A DNA stretch of 64,000 nt from Deltaproteobacteria bacterium (lineage in GTDB: Bacteria > Desulfobacterota > Desulfobulbia > Desulfobulbales > Desulfocapsaceae): assembly GCA_026388715.1 (NCBI GenBank), contig JAPLJF010000020.1, positions 1 to 64,000 of the forward strand, written 5' to 3'. Shown piece by piece: positions 49,630 to 59,933 of the stretch; position 1 is the first letter of the stretch, and every line of letters starts with the position of its first letter. The notes beneath the pieces are model-generated. The model had not been told where the DNA came from, did no database searches, and saw only the letters and a list, made by a program, of their open reading frames with translations. A program made the translations under genes and the position numbers.

Positions 49630-51621
49630 ATGAAACAGACCAAAAACCTCCTTCGCTATCTCCTCTTTTTTGCGGTCATCCAGATAATCACCCTGTCCAC
49701 TCTGTATCTATTCAAAAAACAGGAGCTCGATTCTTTTATGACGGAGCGGCAGACGGAGATCAAGGGCCAATATACCCTGATATCCCATGCCTATCAGCAG
49801 CGTATGAAAATGGCCTATGAAAGACTCAGCACGCCCGAGGTGCTCACCCTCATGGAGCAGGCATCGGTTGCCAATAAAGAAGAACGAAGCAGGTTACGCC
49901 AGGAGCTCTATAGCACGATACTCCCTCTGTACCAGCATCTGCTCAAAAATCATTTCCAGCAGATTCACTTTCACTTTACTGACGGGACCAGCTTCCTGCG
50001 CATGCACCAGCCACAACTCTTTGACGACCAACTGGCCGGATCCCGGCCCTCCGTCATGCTGGTCAATAGCGCCAAAAAGCCGGTTGTGGGCTATGACATG
50101 GGCCGACACTGGCAGGCCTACCGCTCTCTCTTTCCTCTGTCCACCGCCGCCGGCCATCATCTTGGCTCGGTTGAGATCGGCCTCCCCTTTTCCACCCTTC
50201 TCAATGATCTCATGAACAGTTTCCCCGGTGAATATCGTTTTATTGTGGGCAAACAAATGGCCGCGGCGCATCTGGACGCCGCCGACCTGCGAGATCACTT
50301 TACGGCCACCTCTTTTGCCGAGGCCTTTCTCTCGGAAGCAGCAGACCAAAAGGCTATCGAGGCCCATAGCCACCCTGGGAATCAGGGCCATATCAGTGAG
50401 GGGCAGTTAGACCAGATAAACCAGGCCATACAAAAAAGCTTGGCAAAACATCTTCCGGCCTACCAGACTGTTTCCCTGCCTCTCTTCCTAGCCGACAAGG
50501 CCTTTCTGGTTCATCTCCTGCCGATCCACGATATCTCAGGGGAGCCGGCTGGCTATCTCATGGCCTATGAACAGAGTCCCACCCTGATGGCCATGAAAGG
50601 ACGTTACACCGTCGGCTATCTCCTGGTCACCGCTTTTTCATTCCTGCTCATCGCCATGCACTCCCTGTACACGACCAAACTTTTGAATCGGCTGCACCTG
50701 CAACAAAAACTTCAACAGGAACTCAACGAATCCCATGCCGAGCTTGATCAGATCTTTAATACCGCGGCGGACGGGATGCGGCTGGTTAACCTTGACGGGG
50801 TAATCAAAAATGCCAATAAAACCTTTGCCAGTCTTGTCCATCTTCCCTTGGAGCAACTGATCGGCCAAAAGTGCCATGAGGTTTTTTCCGGTCCCAATTG
50901 TCATACCGAGAATTGTCCACTGCGCCTGATCCTCAAGGGGGCTGAACATATCGAGGATGAGTCTAAAAGGGTCAGCTCCGATGGAACCACATCTATCTGT
51001 CTGGTGACGGCCGTCCCTTTTTACAATTGCAGCGGTGAATTAACAGGAATCATAGAGGACTTCCGCGATATTACCGACAGGAAACGACTGGAGCAGCAAT
51101 TCCAGAGCCTATCCATAACCGATGAGCTCACCGGACTTTGCAACCGCCGTGGTTTTATGAACCTTGCCCAGCATCAGCTCGGTTATGTGAAACGTGGCAG
51201 TGGCGAGGTCTTTGTCATCTTCGCCGATCTTGACAACATGAAATGGATCAATGATACCCTGGGTCATGAGGCAGGAGACAAGGCCCTGATCTTAACCGCC
51301 AGACTCCTGCGCACAACGGTGAGGGACACAGACGTTGTCGGGCGCATGGGCGGGGATGAATTTGCCGTCCTGCTCACCTCCGCATCGAGCAGTAATTCGG
51401 AAGCCATCGTGCTGGCAAGGTTGGAACACGAACTTGCCGAGATCAACAAAGTACTCCCGCCGGAACAGCAGATCGCCATCAGTTTTGGTGTTGCCCATGA
51501 TCGGGGGGGCGCCTCCCTTGAAGAACTCCTGGTGCTGGCAGACGCCAAGATGTATGCGGTAAAGAGCAGGAAGAAGGCTGCTGCCGCCTCCAAATCAACG
51601 GAGCCGGGAGTGGTCGGTTAA
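49630..51621 (+). CDS. Sensor diguanylate cyclase (dCache-PAS-GGDEF)
   Basis: The roughly 663-residue protein has a membrane segment at about 8-28, then a periplasmic sensor domain of about 280 residues. That domain contains FHFTDGTSFLRMHQPQLF and GYDMGRHWQAYRSLFPL, a pattern of the double-Cache (dCache_3-like) family. A second membrane segment (about 318-340), a coiled coil, a PAS domain (about 375-490, with a CHEVFSGPNCHTENCPLR insert rich in Cys and His) and a GGDEF domain with active RMGGDEFAVLL follow. It should make cyclic di-GMP in response to an extracytoplasmic ligand, possibly also a haem or metal signal at the PAS Cys/His cluster (inference). ATG 49630 was preferred to TTG 49621. 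Confidence 0.87.
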   Translation: MKQTKNLLRYLLFFAVIQIITLSTLYLFKKQELDSFMTERQTEIKGQYTLISHAYQQRMKMAYERLSTPEVLTLMEQASVANKEERSRLRQELYSTILPLYQHLLKNHFQQIHFHFTDGTSFLRMHQPQLFDDQLAGSRPSVMLVNSAKKPVVGYDMGRHWQAYRSLFPLSTAAGHHLGSVEIGLPFSTLLNDLMNSFPGEYRFIVGKQMAAAHLDAADLRDHFTATSFAEAFLSEAADQKAIEAHSHPGNQGHISEGQLDQINQAIQKSLAKHLPAYQTVSLPLFLADKAFLVHLLPIHDISGEPAGYLMAYEQSPTLMAMKGRYTVGYLLVTAFSFLLIAMHSLYTTKLLNRLHLQQKLQQELNESHAELDQIFNTAADGMRLVNLDGVIKNANKTFASLVHLPLEQLIGQKCHEVFSGPNCHTENCPLRLILKGAEHIEDESKRVSSDGTTSICLVTAVPFYNCSGELTGIIEDFRDITDRKRLEQQFQSLSITDELTGLCNRRGFMNLAQHQLGYVKRGSGEVFVIFADLDNMKWINDTLGHEAGDKALILTARLLRTTVRDTDVVGRMGGDEFAVLLTSASSSNSEAIVLARLEHELAEINKVLPPEQQIAISFGVAHDRGGASLEELLVLADAKMYAVKSRKKAAAASKSTEPGVVG

Positions 51622-51734
51622 AGGTTTTATAAATCACAGGACACCCTCGATACAACCCTGGCCAACATGAGGTCATCTTGCGCAATGTCCTGTTTTATCT
51701 CACTTATGTAGATGCAGATAATAAAATCAAATCG

Positions 51735-51910
51735 TCTCATGAAACAGCATGGTGGTGGAATTAGTGAGGTAACCTCAGCAGAAGATGCCCTGGCCATGGG
51801 TATCAAAAAATATCTCTGCAAAACGATACAAAACGATACAGGGAGACGAGCTTGCCAGAACAGTCAGGATGATGGTATTGGATCAACAAAAAATTGTAAC
51901 TATGCAGATT
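51735..51910 (+). pseudogene. Decayed C-terminal fragment of a response-regulator receiver domain
   Basis: Two adjacent frames together read like the end of a receiver domain: SAEDALAMGIKKYLCK in one frame, then GDELARTVRMMVLDQQ in another. The break coincides with a direct duplication, AAAACGATACA repeated twice near 51821-51842, which shifts the frame. The phospho-acceptor half is missing. It lies between the GGDEF sensor and eno. The match is by pattern only and is short. Confidence 0.45.
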
Positions 51911-51956
51911 AAACGCCGCTGGGAAGAAAAGCTCGACAACCACAGGAGAGACACCA

Positions 51957-53243
51957 ATGCCACCAGTCATTACTTCGCTGTCCGCCTTAGAGATTCTTGA
52001 TTCCCGAGGCAATCCCACCGTTCGTGTCCTGTGCGCCCTCGACAATGGCGTCCAGGTGTCGGCCTCTGTTCCTTCCGGGGCCTCAACCGGGGAACATGAA
52101 GCCGTGGAATTGCGTGACGGCGACAAAAAACGGTACAACGGCAAAGGCGTCCTGCAGGCAGTGGCCAACGTCAACACCCTCATCGCCCCGAAGCTTATGG
52201 GCCTAAACCCTGCCCGTCAGGCCGTAATTGACCGTCTGTTGATTGACCTGGATGCCACTCCCAACAAAGGAAAGCTGGGGGCAAATGCCATCCTCGGGGT
52301 GTCCATGGCCGTGGCCAAGGCGGCGGCGGAGGCATCAGGGCTTCCCCTGTATGCTTATCTGGGCGGCCCCAGCGCGCTCCGTCTGCCCGTGCCGATGATG
52401 AACATCATCAATGGCGGCAAACATGCCGACAACAGCGTCGATTTTCAGGAATTCATGATCATGCCTGTCGGCGCCCCGACCTTTGCCGAGGCCTTGCGCT
52501 ATGGGGCGGAGACCTTCCATGCCCTCAAAAAAATCCTGCAACAAAAGGGATACTCCACAAGCGTTGGCGATGAGGGCGGATTCGCCCCAAACCTGAAGAA
52601 CAACGACGAGGCCTGTGAGTTGATCGTTGCCGCCATCGAGGCGGCCGGCTACCGGCCCGGGCTTGACCTGGCCATCGCCCTCGATCCGGCCGCCAGCTCA
52701 TTTTTTGCCGACGGCGCCTATCATCTGGAAAAGTCCGGCCAGGGCACAAAGACCAGCGCCGAGATGACCCGGCTTTACGGCCAGTGGCTTGCCGCGTATC
52801 CCATCATTTCCATTGAAGATGGTCTGGCCGAAAATGACTGGCAGGGATTTAAAGCCCACACAGCCGCCCTTGGCGATAAAATCCAGATCGTGGGGGATGA
52901 CCTCTTTGTCACCAACACCCGGTTCATCGCCCGCGGCATTAAGGAACAATCAGCCAATGCCGTGCTCATCAAACTCAACCAGATCGGCACCGTCAGCGAG
53001 ACCATGGAGGCCATCCACCTCTGCCGCCAGGCCGGCTGGGGCTATGTAATCTCGCACCGCAGCGGCGAGACCGAGGATACCTTTATGGCTGATTTTGCCG
53101 TGGCCATGGGCGGCGGCCAGATCAAGAGCGGTTCGGCCTGCCGCAGTGAGCGGATCGCCAAATACAACCGGCTGCTGGAGATTGAAAGAGAACTGGGGGC
53201 GACGGCGGTATTCAATAACCCGCTGGCCAGAGTGACACGGTAA
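51957..53243 (+). CDS. eno: Enolase
   Basis: The 428-residue glycolytic and gluconeogenic enzyme interconverts 2-phosphoglycerate and phosphoenolpyruvate. Motifs in order are [29 protein letters not shown], the Mg-binding [11 protein letters not shown] and [22 protein letters not shown] with the catalytic Lys, and [19 protein letters not shown] ribosome site lies upstream. Length is typical. Confidence 0.96.
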   Translation: MPPVITSLSALEILDSRGNPTVRVLCALDNGVQVSASVPSGASTGEHEAVELRDGDKKRYNGKGVLQAVANVNTLIAPKLMGLNPARQAVIDRLLIDLDATPNKGKLGANAILGVSMAVAKAAAEASGLPLYAYLGGPSALRLPVPMMNIINGGKHADNSVDFQEFMIMPVGAPTFAEALRYGAETFHALKKILQQKGYSTSVGDEGGFAPNLKNNDEACELIVAAIEAAGYRPGLDLAIALDPAASSFFADGAYHLEKSGQGTKTSAEMTRLYGQWLAAYPIISIEDGLAENDWQGFKAHTAALGDKIQIVGDDLFVTNTRFIARGIKEQSANAVLIKLNQIGTVSETMEAIHLCRQAGWGYVISHRSGETEDTFMADFAVAMGGGQIKSGSACRSERIAKYNRLLEIERELGATAVFNNPLARVTR

Positions 53244-53304
53244 TGCCATTTATAAAAAAAATCTTGATGAACATGTATCTTAGTCCTTCTCCCTGAGGGA
53301 GAAG

Positions 53305-53452
53305 ATGGCTAAGCGAAAAGGCTCAAAGACGAGGCGTACAAAGACTGAGGAATGAGGCGTACTTTTGGGTACGCCGCAGTGACAAAGGATGCAGCACAAC
53401 GAAGTATTTGAGACTTTTCGTGAAGTATTTGAGACTTTTCGCGACGCCATCA
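53305..53452 (-). repeat. Stop-codon-linked repeat, copy 1 (after hslU)
   Basis: Read on the minus strand it begins TGATGGCGTCGC, whose TGA is the hslU stop. It runs through an inner palindrome (GGCGTACxxxxxxGTACGCC) to CTTAGCCAT. It aligns with copy 2 near 54.9 kb over its whole length and carries an internal 20-base direct duplication (53401-53420 and 53422-53441). Confidence 0.8.
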
Positions 53453-54859
53453 CAGGATAAACCGGCTCAGGTCCTGATCCTGGGCAATGGCCTCAAGCTG
53501 GGCGCGGACATATTCGGCGCTGACCACAAATTGTCCCGCGCCCCGTTCCGAGGCATCAAAAGAGAGTTCATCGAGCACCCGCTCCATGACCGTATGCAGC
53601 CGTCTGGCCCCGATCTCCTCGGTGTTCTGATTCACCTCGACCGCAATCCTGGCCATTTCCTGGATGGCCTCCGGTTCAAAGAGCAGCTCCACCCCTTCGG
53701 TCGCCATCAGGGCGATGTATTGCTTGATCAGGGCGTTTTCCGGCTCGGTGAGGATGCGGACGAATTCGTCCTGACCAAGAGAGTGCAGCTCAACCCGGAT
53801 CGGGAAACGTCCCTGCAACTCCGGGATGAGATCAGAGGGCTTGCTCATATGAAAGGCGCCACTGGCGATAAAGAGGATGTGATCGGTCTTGACCATGCCG
53901 TGCTTGGTGGTCACGGTTGACCCTTCGACAATGGGCAGCAGGTCGCGCTGCACCCCTTCGCGGGAGACCTCCGGCCCTTGACCGCCCGAATTTTTTGAGA
54001 CGATCTTGTCAATCTCGTCCAGAAAGATGATCCCTGATTCCTCGGTGCGGCGCAGGGCCTCTTTCATCACCTTGTCCATATCCACCAGGCGTTCCATCTC
54101 CTCCTTGATCAGGGCCTTCATCGCCTCCGGCACTTTCAATTTCCGTTTCTTTTTCTTCTGGGAAAAGATCTTGCTGAAGGCATCCTGGAGATTGGACTGC
54201 ATATCCTCCATCCCGGAAGTGGTCATGATCTCCACCATGGGCGCCCCGTGCGACTCGGTAAGATCAAGCTCAAGCTCGCGTTCGTCAAGCCTGCCGTCGC
54301 GCAGCATCTCCCGGAACTTTTCACGGGTAGTATCCCCTACCTTTCGTTCGGCAGTGACAGCCCGCTCCTGTTCTCCATCTCCTTGCAATAGAAAGGAATG
54401 ATTGCCGACCGGACCTTCGTGCATCGTGGATGGCAGCGCCGGCAGCAGGATATCGAGGATGCGCTCCTCGGCGTTGGCCTCGGCCACACCGCCGGTCCGC
54501 TCTTTTTGCTCCTCCTTGACCATGCTGATCGCAATCTCCACCAGATCACGGATCATCGATTCCACATCACGTCCCACGTAGCCGACCTCGGTGAACTTGG
54601 AGGCCTCAACCTTGAAGAACGGCGACTGGGCCAGGGTGGCAAGACGCCTGGCAATCTCGGTCTTGCCGACCCCGGTGGGCCCGATCATGATGATATTCTT
54701 GGGGGCAATCTCCTCCCGCAGGGGGGATTCCACCTGCTGCCGCCGCCAACGATTCCTGAGGGCAATGGCCACCGAACGCTTGGCGTCCGCCTGACCTACG
54801 ATATATTTATCGAGTTCGGTTACGATCTCTCTGGGGGTCAATGACTGTATGGGATTCAT
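53450..54859 (-). CDS. hslU: ATP-dependent protease ATPase subunit HslU
   Basis: The 469-residue AAA+ unfoldase feeds proteins into HslV. Walker A is [15 protein letters not shown], Walker B is [11 protein letters not shown], and the pore loop lies in [11 protein letters not shown]. The family I-domain insertion is present (about residues 110-240), and the C-terminus DLSRFIL fits HslU. The xerC-hslV-hslU order matches that in many bacteria. Its stop codon is formed by repeat copy 1, and repeat copy 2 separates it from hslV. Confidence 0.96.
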   Translation of the reverse strand: MNPIQSLTPREIVTELDKYIVGQADAKRSVAIALRNRWRRQQVESPLREEIAPKNIIMIGPTGVGKTEIARRLATLAQSPFFKVEASKFTEVGYVGRDVESMIRDLVEIAISMVKEEQKERTGGVAEANAEERILDILLPALPSTMHEGPVGNHSFLLQGDGEQERAVTAERKVGDTTREKFREMLRDGRLDERELELDLTESHGAPMVEIMTTSGMEDMQSNLQDAFSKIFSQKKKKRKLKVPEAMKALIKEEMERLVDMDKVMKEALRRTEESGIIFLDEIDKIVSKNSGGQGPEVSREGVQRDLLPIVEGSTVTTKHGMVKTDHILFIASGAFHMSKPSDLIPELQGRFPIRVELHSLGQDEFVRILTEPENALIKQYIALMATEGVELLFEPEAIQEMARIAVEVNQNTEEIGARRLHTVMERVLDELSFDASERGAGQFVVSAEYVRAQLEAIAQDQDLSRFIL

Positions 54860-54892
54860 AGCTGATGGTTTTGTAAAAAGTTATTAAGAAGG

Positions 54893-55026
54893 ATGGCTAA
54901 ACCAAAAGCCCCAAAGACGAGGCGCACGAATCTTGAGGAATGAGGCGTACAATAAAGTACGAAGTACGCCGCAGTGACGAAGGATGCAGTGCAACGAAGT
55001 ATTTGGGTCTTTTGGCGACGCCATCA
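54893..55026 (-). repeat. Stop-codon-linked repeat, copy 2 (between hslV and hslU)
   Basis: It is the same element as copy 1, in the same orientation: TGATGGCGTCGC at the hslV stop, then an inner palindrome, then TTAGCCAT about 33 bases before the hslU start. It differs from copy 1 by scattered substitutions and lacks the 20-base duplication. Confidence 0.8.
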
Positions 55027-55554
55027 TATCTTTTCAATAATAATGGAATGATTGGTAAAAACGCAGATGGAGGCGGCAATATCCATGGACGCGCGGCATA
55101 TGGCCTCGGCATCGAGATCACTGTGCCGGATCAGGGCCAGGGCCGCAGACTGGGCATACGGGCCGCCGGAACCGATGGCCAGCACCCCGTTATCCGCCTC
55201 AATGACGTCACCGGTGCCGGTCAGAAGCAGGGAATACTGACTGTCAACGGCCACCAGCATGGCCTCGAGTTTGCGCAGCATCTTGTCTGTCCGCCACTCC
55301 TTGGCCAGTTCGACTGCCGCCCGCATCAGATTGCCGTTATACTGCTCCAGCTTCTGCTCCAGCTTGTCAAAAAGGGTAAAGGCGTCGGCAGTGGCCCCGG
55401 CAAAACCGGTGATCACCTTGTCATGATAGAGCCGCCGCACCTTGCGGGCCTCATGCTTCATGATCGTATTTCCCAGGGAGACCTGACCGTCACCGGCAAG
55501 GGCCACCTGGCCTTTATGGCGGACGGCCAGGATTGTTGTTGATCGTATTTTCAT
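55024..55554 (-). CDS. hslV: ATP-dependent protease peptidase subunit HslV
   Basis: The 176-residue N-terminal-threonine protease of the proteasome fold has [24 protein letters not shown] and [12 protein letters not shown] five-residue leader (MKIRS) precedes the Thr6-Thr7 pair, as in Bacillus ClpQ and unlike E. coli HslV where only Met is removed, so a short propeptide must be cleaved or the Thr is not N-terminal. The frame is open to 55656, but conserved sequence starts at 55554. Its stop is formed by repeat copy 2. Confidence 0.95.
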   Translation of the reverse strand: MKIRSTTILAVRHKGQVALAGDGQVSLGNTIMKHEARKVRRLYHDKVITGFAGATADAFTLFDKLEQKLEQYNGNLMRAAVELAKEWRTDKMLRKLEAMLVAVDSQYSLLLTGTGDVIEADNGVLAIGSGGPYAQSAALALIRHSDLDAEAICRASMDIAASICVFTNHSIIIEKI

Positions 55555-55685
55555 GTTTGAGTATCCGGAATGATTAAAATTTTTATCACGTTTCGGGTTG
55601 ATAGACTGAAGGCTGACGGTCGTCTGGCTGTTCGCCGACTGGAAGGCCGAAGGCACACCTTTTCCTCCAGTCTTCAGTCTTCAGC

Positions 55686-56600
55686 CTATCTACCTTCAGC
55701 CTTCTTCGCCAAGGGGTGGGCCTTGTCATACACCTCGGCCAGATGGTCAAGGGTCAGATGGGTGTAACGCTGGGTCGTTGACAGACTGGCATGTCCGAGC
55801 AGTTCCTGCACCGAACGGAGATCCGCGCCCATCTCCAGCAGATGGGTGGCAAATGAGTGGCGGAGGGCATGCGGGGTCACGGTCTGCGGGATCCCGGCCC
55901 GCTCGCCATAGGCCCGAACCATACGCTCCACGCTTCTTGTGGTCAGACGGCTGCCGCGGCTATTGAGGAACAGGGCCTCTTTTTCCAGCGCCAGCCCACG
56001 GCCAGCCCGCTCCTGCATTAATTGCTGCCGATTGGGCAGCCAGGCCTGCACCGCCTCCCTGGCCGGTCGTCCCACGGGTACCAGCCGCTCCTTGTTTCCC
56101 TTGCCGCGTACATTAAGCATTTCAGCCTCAAAATCAAGGTCTTCCAGATTGCGGGAAACAAGCTCCGCCACCCGCATTCCCGTAGAATACAAGAGCTCCA
56201 GTATAGCCAGATCGCGGGCCATGAAGGTGTCTTTTTTGTCCGGGGTCTCAAGGAGCAGAAAGACCTCATCCACAGTCAGAAATACCGGGATTAACTGAGC
56301 GATTTTAGGCCCGGAAATACCAGCCAGCGGATCGGCCGCCACCACCTTCTGCCGCTGGAGAAAGCGAAAAAAGCTGCGCAGGGCCGAAAGCTTCCTGGCA
56401 AGCGTTGCCGCACTATTTTGTCCGTGCAGACTGACCACAAATTGCCGGACAGAAGAGGCGTCTATGGCCTGCACCGCTGTGCCGTCAGCCAGGGTTGCAA
56501 TAAACTCCAGCAGATCATGCTGATAGCCGGTAACCGTATGTGGGGAATATCCCTTCTCGTAGCTCAGCCAGCGCAGAAAATCCGTGATCGGCTCTTTCAT
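55686..56600 (-). CDS. xerC: Tyrosine recombinase XerC
   Basis: The 304-residue recombinase resolves chromosome dimers at dif together with XerD. Catalytic residues lie in LYSTGMRVAELV (Arg), RGKGNKERLVP (Lys), HALRHSFATHLL (His, Arg), LGHASLSTTQRYTH (His, Tyr nucleophile). Its position directly before hslV-hslU supports XerC over XerD or a phage integrase. Short inverted repeats with TTCAGTCTTCAG lie between it and hslV. Confidence 0.92.
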   Translation of the reverse strand: MKEPITDFLRWLSYEKGYSPHTVTGYQHDLLEFIATLADGTAVQAIDASSVRQFVVSLHGQNSAATLARKLSALRSFFRFLQRQKVVAADPLAGISGPKIAQLIPVFLTVDEVFLLLETPDKKDTFMARDLAILELLYSTGMRVAELVSRNLEDLDFEAEMLNVRGKGNKERLVPVGRPAREAVQAWLPNRQQLMQERAGRGLALEKEALFLNSRGSRLTTRSVERMVRAYGERAGIPQTVTPHALRHSFATHLLEMGADLRSVQELLGHASLSTTQRYTHLTLDHLAEVYDKAHPLAKKAEGR

Positions 56601-56745
56601 GCTATAATTAAGTTTTAAATTTTAAGGTTTAAGTGTTAAGATCGTTAGGTTGAATCACTGTTTGCCGCCCTGATTCGACCTTGCAAGCGGCAAGACAGAT
56701 TTTTGATGTTTACTTACCACGTAACCACCTATTTTTTTACTTATT

Positions 56746-56994
56746 ATGGCCAAACAAACCTTTGAAGATGCACTGGCCCGTCTTGAACAGCTCACTGAAG
56801 AGCTGGAAGACGGAAATTTGAGCCTGGACAAGAGTCTCAAAAAATTTGACGAGGGGATCAAACTCGCCGCATTCTGCAATAGCAGCCTGACCGAGGCACG
56901 GGCCAAGGTTGAACTCATCTTGAATAAAGATGGCCAGCTTGAATCAGTTCCTTTTAACGAGATCACCAATGGAGATCAAGACTTATCTGAATGA
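56746..56994 (+). CDS. xseB: Exodeoxyribonuclease VII small subunit
   Basis: The 82-residue helical protein begins [27 protein letters not shown], the full XseB signature. It binds the coiled coil of XseA. ispA starts 26 bases before its stop in another frame, the usual xseB-ispA-dxs order in Proteobacteria, indicating translational coupling. Confidence 0.95.
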   Translation: MAKQTFEDALARLEQLTEELEDGNLSLDKSLKKFDEGIKLAAFCNSSLTEARAKVELILNKDGQLESVPFNEITNGDQDLSE

Positions 56995-57874
56995 ACAGCG
57001 GCTGGTGATCGAACGCGCCCTGGAACAATACATGCTTACAGCTGAGGTGAAACATGGCACCTTCGCCGGTCACATTGAGGCCATGCGCTACAGCCTGTTT
57101 GCCGGGGGTAAGCGAGTCCGCCCCATCCTCTGTCTGGCGGCAGGCCAGGCCATCGGGGCACGGCCGGATCCCGACTCCGATCTCCTTCCCATCGCCTGCG
57201 CCCTGGAATGTATCCACACCTATTCCCTTATCCATGATGACCTGCCGGCCATGGATAATGATGACCTGCGCCGGGGCAAGCCCACCAGCCATATCCTGTA
57301 TGGCGAGGCTGGGGCCATCCTCGCCGGAGACGGTCTGCTGACCTGGGCCTTTGATCTGCTCAGCAACAGCAAACAGAGCACGCTGCCCCCGGAAAAACGA
57401 CTGGCAATCATCCACCTCATTGCCCGGGCTGCAGGATCTCTTGGCATGGTGGGTGGCCAGGCGCTGGATATTGCCAACGAGAATAAAGAGTTTCCCTTTG
57501 AAACCCTGCGCGCCATCCATCGCAGCAAGACCGGCGCCCTGATCACCGCCTCGATCCTGGCCGGGGCCATTGGTGCCGGGGCAGACCAGAGACAACAAGA
57601 GGCCCTGACCAGATACGGCGAGCAGGTTGGTCTGGCCTTCCAGATTGTCGATGACCTGCTCAATGTCACCGCCACCACAGAACAACTTGGCAAGGCCGCC
57701 GGCAGCGACGCGAGCAAAGGCAAGGCCACCTATCCTGCTTTTTTTGGTATCGACACCACCAGAGCAAAGGCCAAAATGGCAGTAGAAGAGGCCGAGAGAG
57801 CGCTCGCTCTCTTTGATGAAAAGGCAGACCCCTTGCGGGCCATTGCCCAATACATCCTTACCCGGTCGCATTAG
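56969..57874 (+). CDS. ispA: Farnesyl/geranyl diphosphate synthase
   Basis: The 301-residue trans-prenyltransferase builds C15 (possibly C20) diphosphate from IPP and DMAPP. The first Asp-rich motif is [15 protein letters not shown] and the second is [10 protein letters not shown]. Bulk just before the first motif (HTYSLIHDD) fits a C15 product, but chain length cannot be fixed by reading. The start was taken at ATG 56969. A long hairpin overlaps its stop codon. Confidence 0.93.
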   Translation: MEIKTYLNEQRLVIERALEQYMLTAEVKHGTFAGHIEAMRYSLFAGGKRVRPILCLAAGQAIGARPDPDSDLLPIACALECIHTYSLIHDDLPAMDNDDLRRGKPTSHILYGEAGAILAGDGLLTWAFDLLSNSKQSTLPPEKRLAIIHLIARAAGSLGMVGGQALDIANENKEFPFETLRAIHRSKTGALITASILAGAIGAGADQRQQEALTRYGEQVGLAFQIVDDLLNVTATTEQLGKAAGSDASKGKATYPAFFGIDTTRAKAKMAVEEAERALALFDEKADPLRAIAQYILTRSH

Positions 57875-57930
57875 TGCCTTAGAGATTATTTTCTTATTTT
57901 TTTGCAAGAAAATAATCTCGTGAAGGCACT
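57873..57930. repeat. Long hairpin overlapping the ispA stop, before dxs
   Basis: AGTGCCTTAGAGATTATTTTCTT pairs with AAGAAAATAATCTC-GTG-AAGGCACT. The stem is about 22 bp with a three-base bulge and a ten-base T-rich loop. No T-run follows the right arm, so it may be an RNA processing or stability site between ispA and dxs rather than a terminator. Confidence 0.6.
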
Positions 57931-57983
57931 TATCCCGTTTACCGGGGTTAGAAGACTAAAAAAATAACACTCTCATTGCCGTT

Positions 57984-59891
57984 ATGTTGACAAGCCCTTC
58001 CCTTGCCTCAAAAGCCGTCAGGCTCAAGGACATTCAGTCCCCCAGCGACCTGCGCCCTCTTTCCATCCCCGAACTTGAAATCATTGCCCAGGATATCCGG
58101 GAGGTCATCATCAACACCGTGGCCGAGACCGGCGGCCATCTGGCGCCAAGCCTCGGCGTGGTTGAGCTGACCCTGGCCCTGCACTCCGTCTTCAATACCC
58201 CGGCAGACAAACTGATCTGGGATGTTGGTCATCAGTGCTATGCCCATAAACTGGTCACCGGTCGACAGAAGCAATTCCATACCCTTCGCCAGTACAAGGG
58301 AATGAGCGGTTTTCCCAAATTCAGTGAAAGCGAATATGATGCCCTGGAAACCGGTCATGCCGGCACCTCCATTTCGGCAGCGCTCGGTATGTCACTTGCC
58401 AAAGACCTGAAAGGTGACAAAAGCCGGGTGCTCGCCGTGATCGGCGATGGCTCCATGACCACCGGCATGGCCTTTGAGGCCCTGAATCAGGCCGGCCATC
58501 TCGATAAAAATCTCATTGTTATATTGAATGACAACGAGATGTCCATCTCGCCGAATGTCGGGGCCCTCTCCAGCTTTCTCAACCGCAAGATGACCAGCAA
58601 GACCATCACCCAGATCCGCAATCATATCGCCACCAAGCTGCGTGACATGCCGGGAATCGGCGACAACATCCTCACCGTCCTCAAGAAAAGTGAAGAGAAT
58701 CTCAAGAGTTTTTTTACCCCCGGCATGCTCTTTGAGGCCCTGAAATTCTACTATGTGGGCCCCATCCCCGGCCATGAACTCGCAGACCTGATTCCCACCC
58801 TGGAAAATGTCCGTGACAACCTCGATGGCCCGGTGCTGGTCCATGTCCTGACCACCAAAGGCAAGGGGTATAAACCAGCGGAGACCCATCCCGGCAATTA
58901 TCACGGGGTTGGCCCTTTTGATGTGAAAACCGGAATTCCTAAGCCCACAGAGGAATCCATCAGTTACACCAGGGTCTTTGGCGACACCATGATCAAACTG
59001 GCCCGGTCCGATCGCAGGATTGCCGCCATTTCCGCCGCCATGCCCGCCGGCACAGGACTGAGCCGGTTTGCGGCAGAATTTCCCGACCGCTTTTTTGATG
59101 TGGGGATTGCCGAGCAGCACGCCGTTACCTTTGCCGGAGGTCTTGCCCTTGAAGGGATCCTGCCGGTGGTGGCGATCTACTCTTCATTTTTCCAACGTTC
59201 TCTCGATCAGATCATCCATGATGTCTGTCTGCCCAACCTGCCGGTCACCCTGGCCATTGACCGGGGAGGGATTGTGGGCGATGACGGCCCCACCCATCAC
59301 GGGGTCTTCGACATCTCGTTTCTTCGATTTATTCCCAATCTCAATTTCATGGCACCAAAAGATGAAGATGAGCTCCGACATATGCTCTACACCGCCGTTT
59401 TCCATCACGCCCCCTGTGCGGTGCGCTATCCGCGCGGGGCAGGCGAGGGGGTAGCGCTCACAGGCGATCTGAAAAAACTGGAGATCGGCAGAGGAGAACT
59501 CCTGCGGGAAGGGACCGATATTCTTCTGCTCCCTGTTGGCAACCGGGTTTATCCCGCATTGCGCGCCGCCGATGGCCTGCAAAAACTGGGCATAGACGCG
59601 GCGGTCATCAATCCACGATTCATAAAACCTATGGATGGCGACCTCATCTCCTTCTGGGCGGAACAGACCGGCCGGGTAATCACCATTGAAGACAATGTCA
59701 GACAGGGCGGATGGGGCAGCTCGGTACTGGAACTCCTGTCGGCACGCCACCTCTTCCACATCAAGACCATGATTCTGGCCCACCCCGATCACTTCATCGA
59801 ACACGGCCCCCAGAAGACCTTGTGGAAAAATAGCGGCCTCGACTCCCCTGCCATTATCAGCGCCGCCATGGAACTGATGAAAAGAAAATAG
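57984..59891 (+). CDS. dxs: 1-deoxy-D-xylulose-5-phosphate synthase
   Basis: The 635-residue thiamine-diphosphate enzyme opens the MEP pathway by condensing pyruvate and glyceraldehyde 3-phosphate. The TPP/Mg motif is GDGSMTTGMAFEAL and then LNDNEMSIS. The transketolase-like middle domain has the catalytic Glu in VGIAEQHAVTFAGG, and the C-terminal domain has TIEDNVRQGGWGS. Full length. It follows xseB and ispA in the usual order. Confidence 0.96.
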   Translation: MLTSPSLASKAVRLKDIQSPSDLRPLSIPELEIIAQDIREVIINTVAETGGHLAPSLGVVELTLALHSVFNTPADKLIWDVGHQCYAHKLVTGRQKQFHTLRQYKGMSGFPKFSESEYDALETGHAGTSISAALGMSLAKDLKGDKSRVLAVIGDGSMTTGMAFEALNQAGHLDKNLIVILNDNEMSISPNVGALSSFLNRKMTSKTITQIRNHIATKLRDMPGIGDNILTVLKKSEENLKSFFTPGMLFEALKFYYVGPIPGHELADLIPTLENVRDNLDGPVLVHVLTTKGKGYKPAETHPGNYHGVGPFDVKTGIPKPTEESISYTRVFGDTMIKLARSDRRIAAISAAMPAGTGLSRFAAEFPDRFFDVGIAEQHAVTFAGGLALEGILPVVAIYSSFFQRSLDQIIHDVCLPNLPVTLAIDRGGIVGDDGPTHHGVFDISFLRFIPNLNFMAPKDEDELRHMLYTAVFHHAPCAVRYPRGAGEGVALTGDLKKLEIGRGELLREGTDILLLPVGNRVYPALRAADGLQKLGIDAAVINPRFIKPMDGDLISFWAEQTGRVITIEDNVRQGGWGSSVLELLSARHLFHIKTMILAHPDHFIEHGPQKTLWKNSGLDSPAIISAAMELMKRK

Positions 59892-59933
59892 CTGTTCATT
59901 GACATTCAACCCACATTCCCCCTTGCGATTTCA

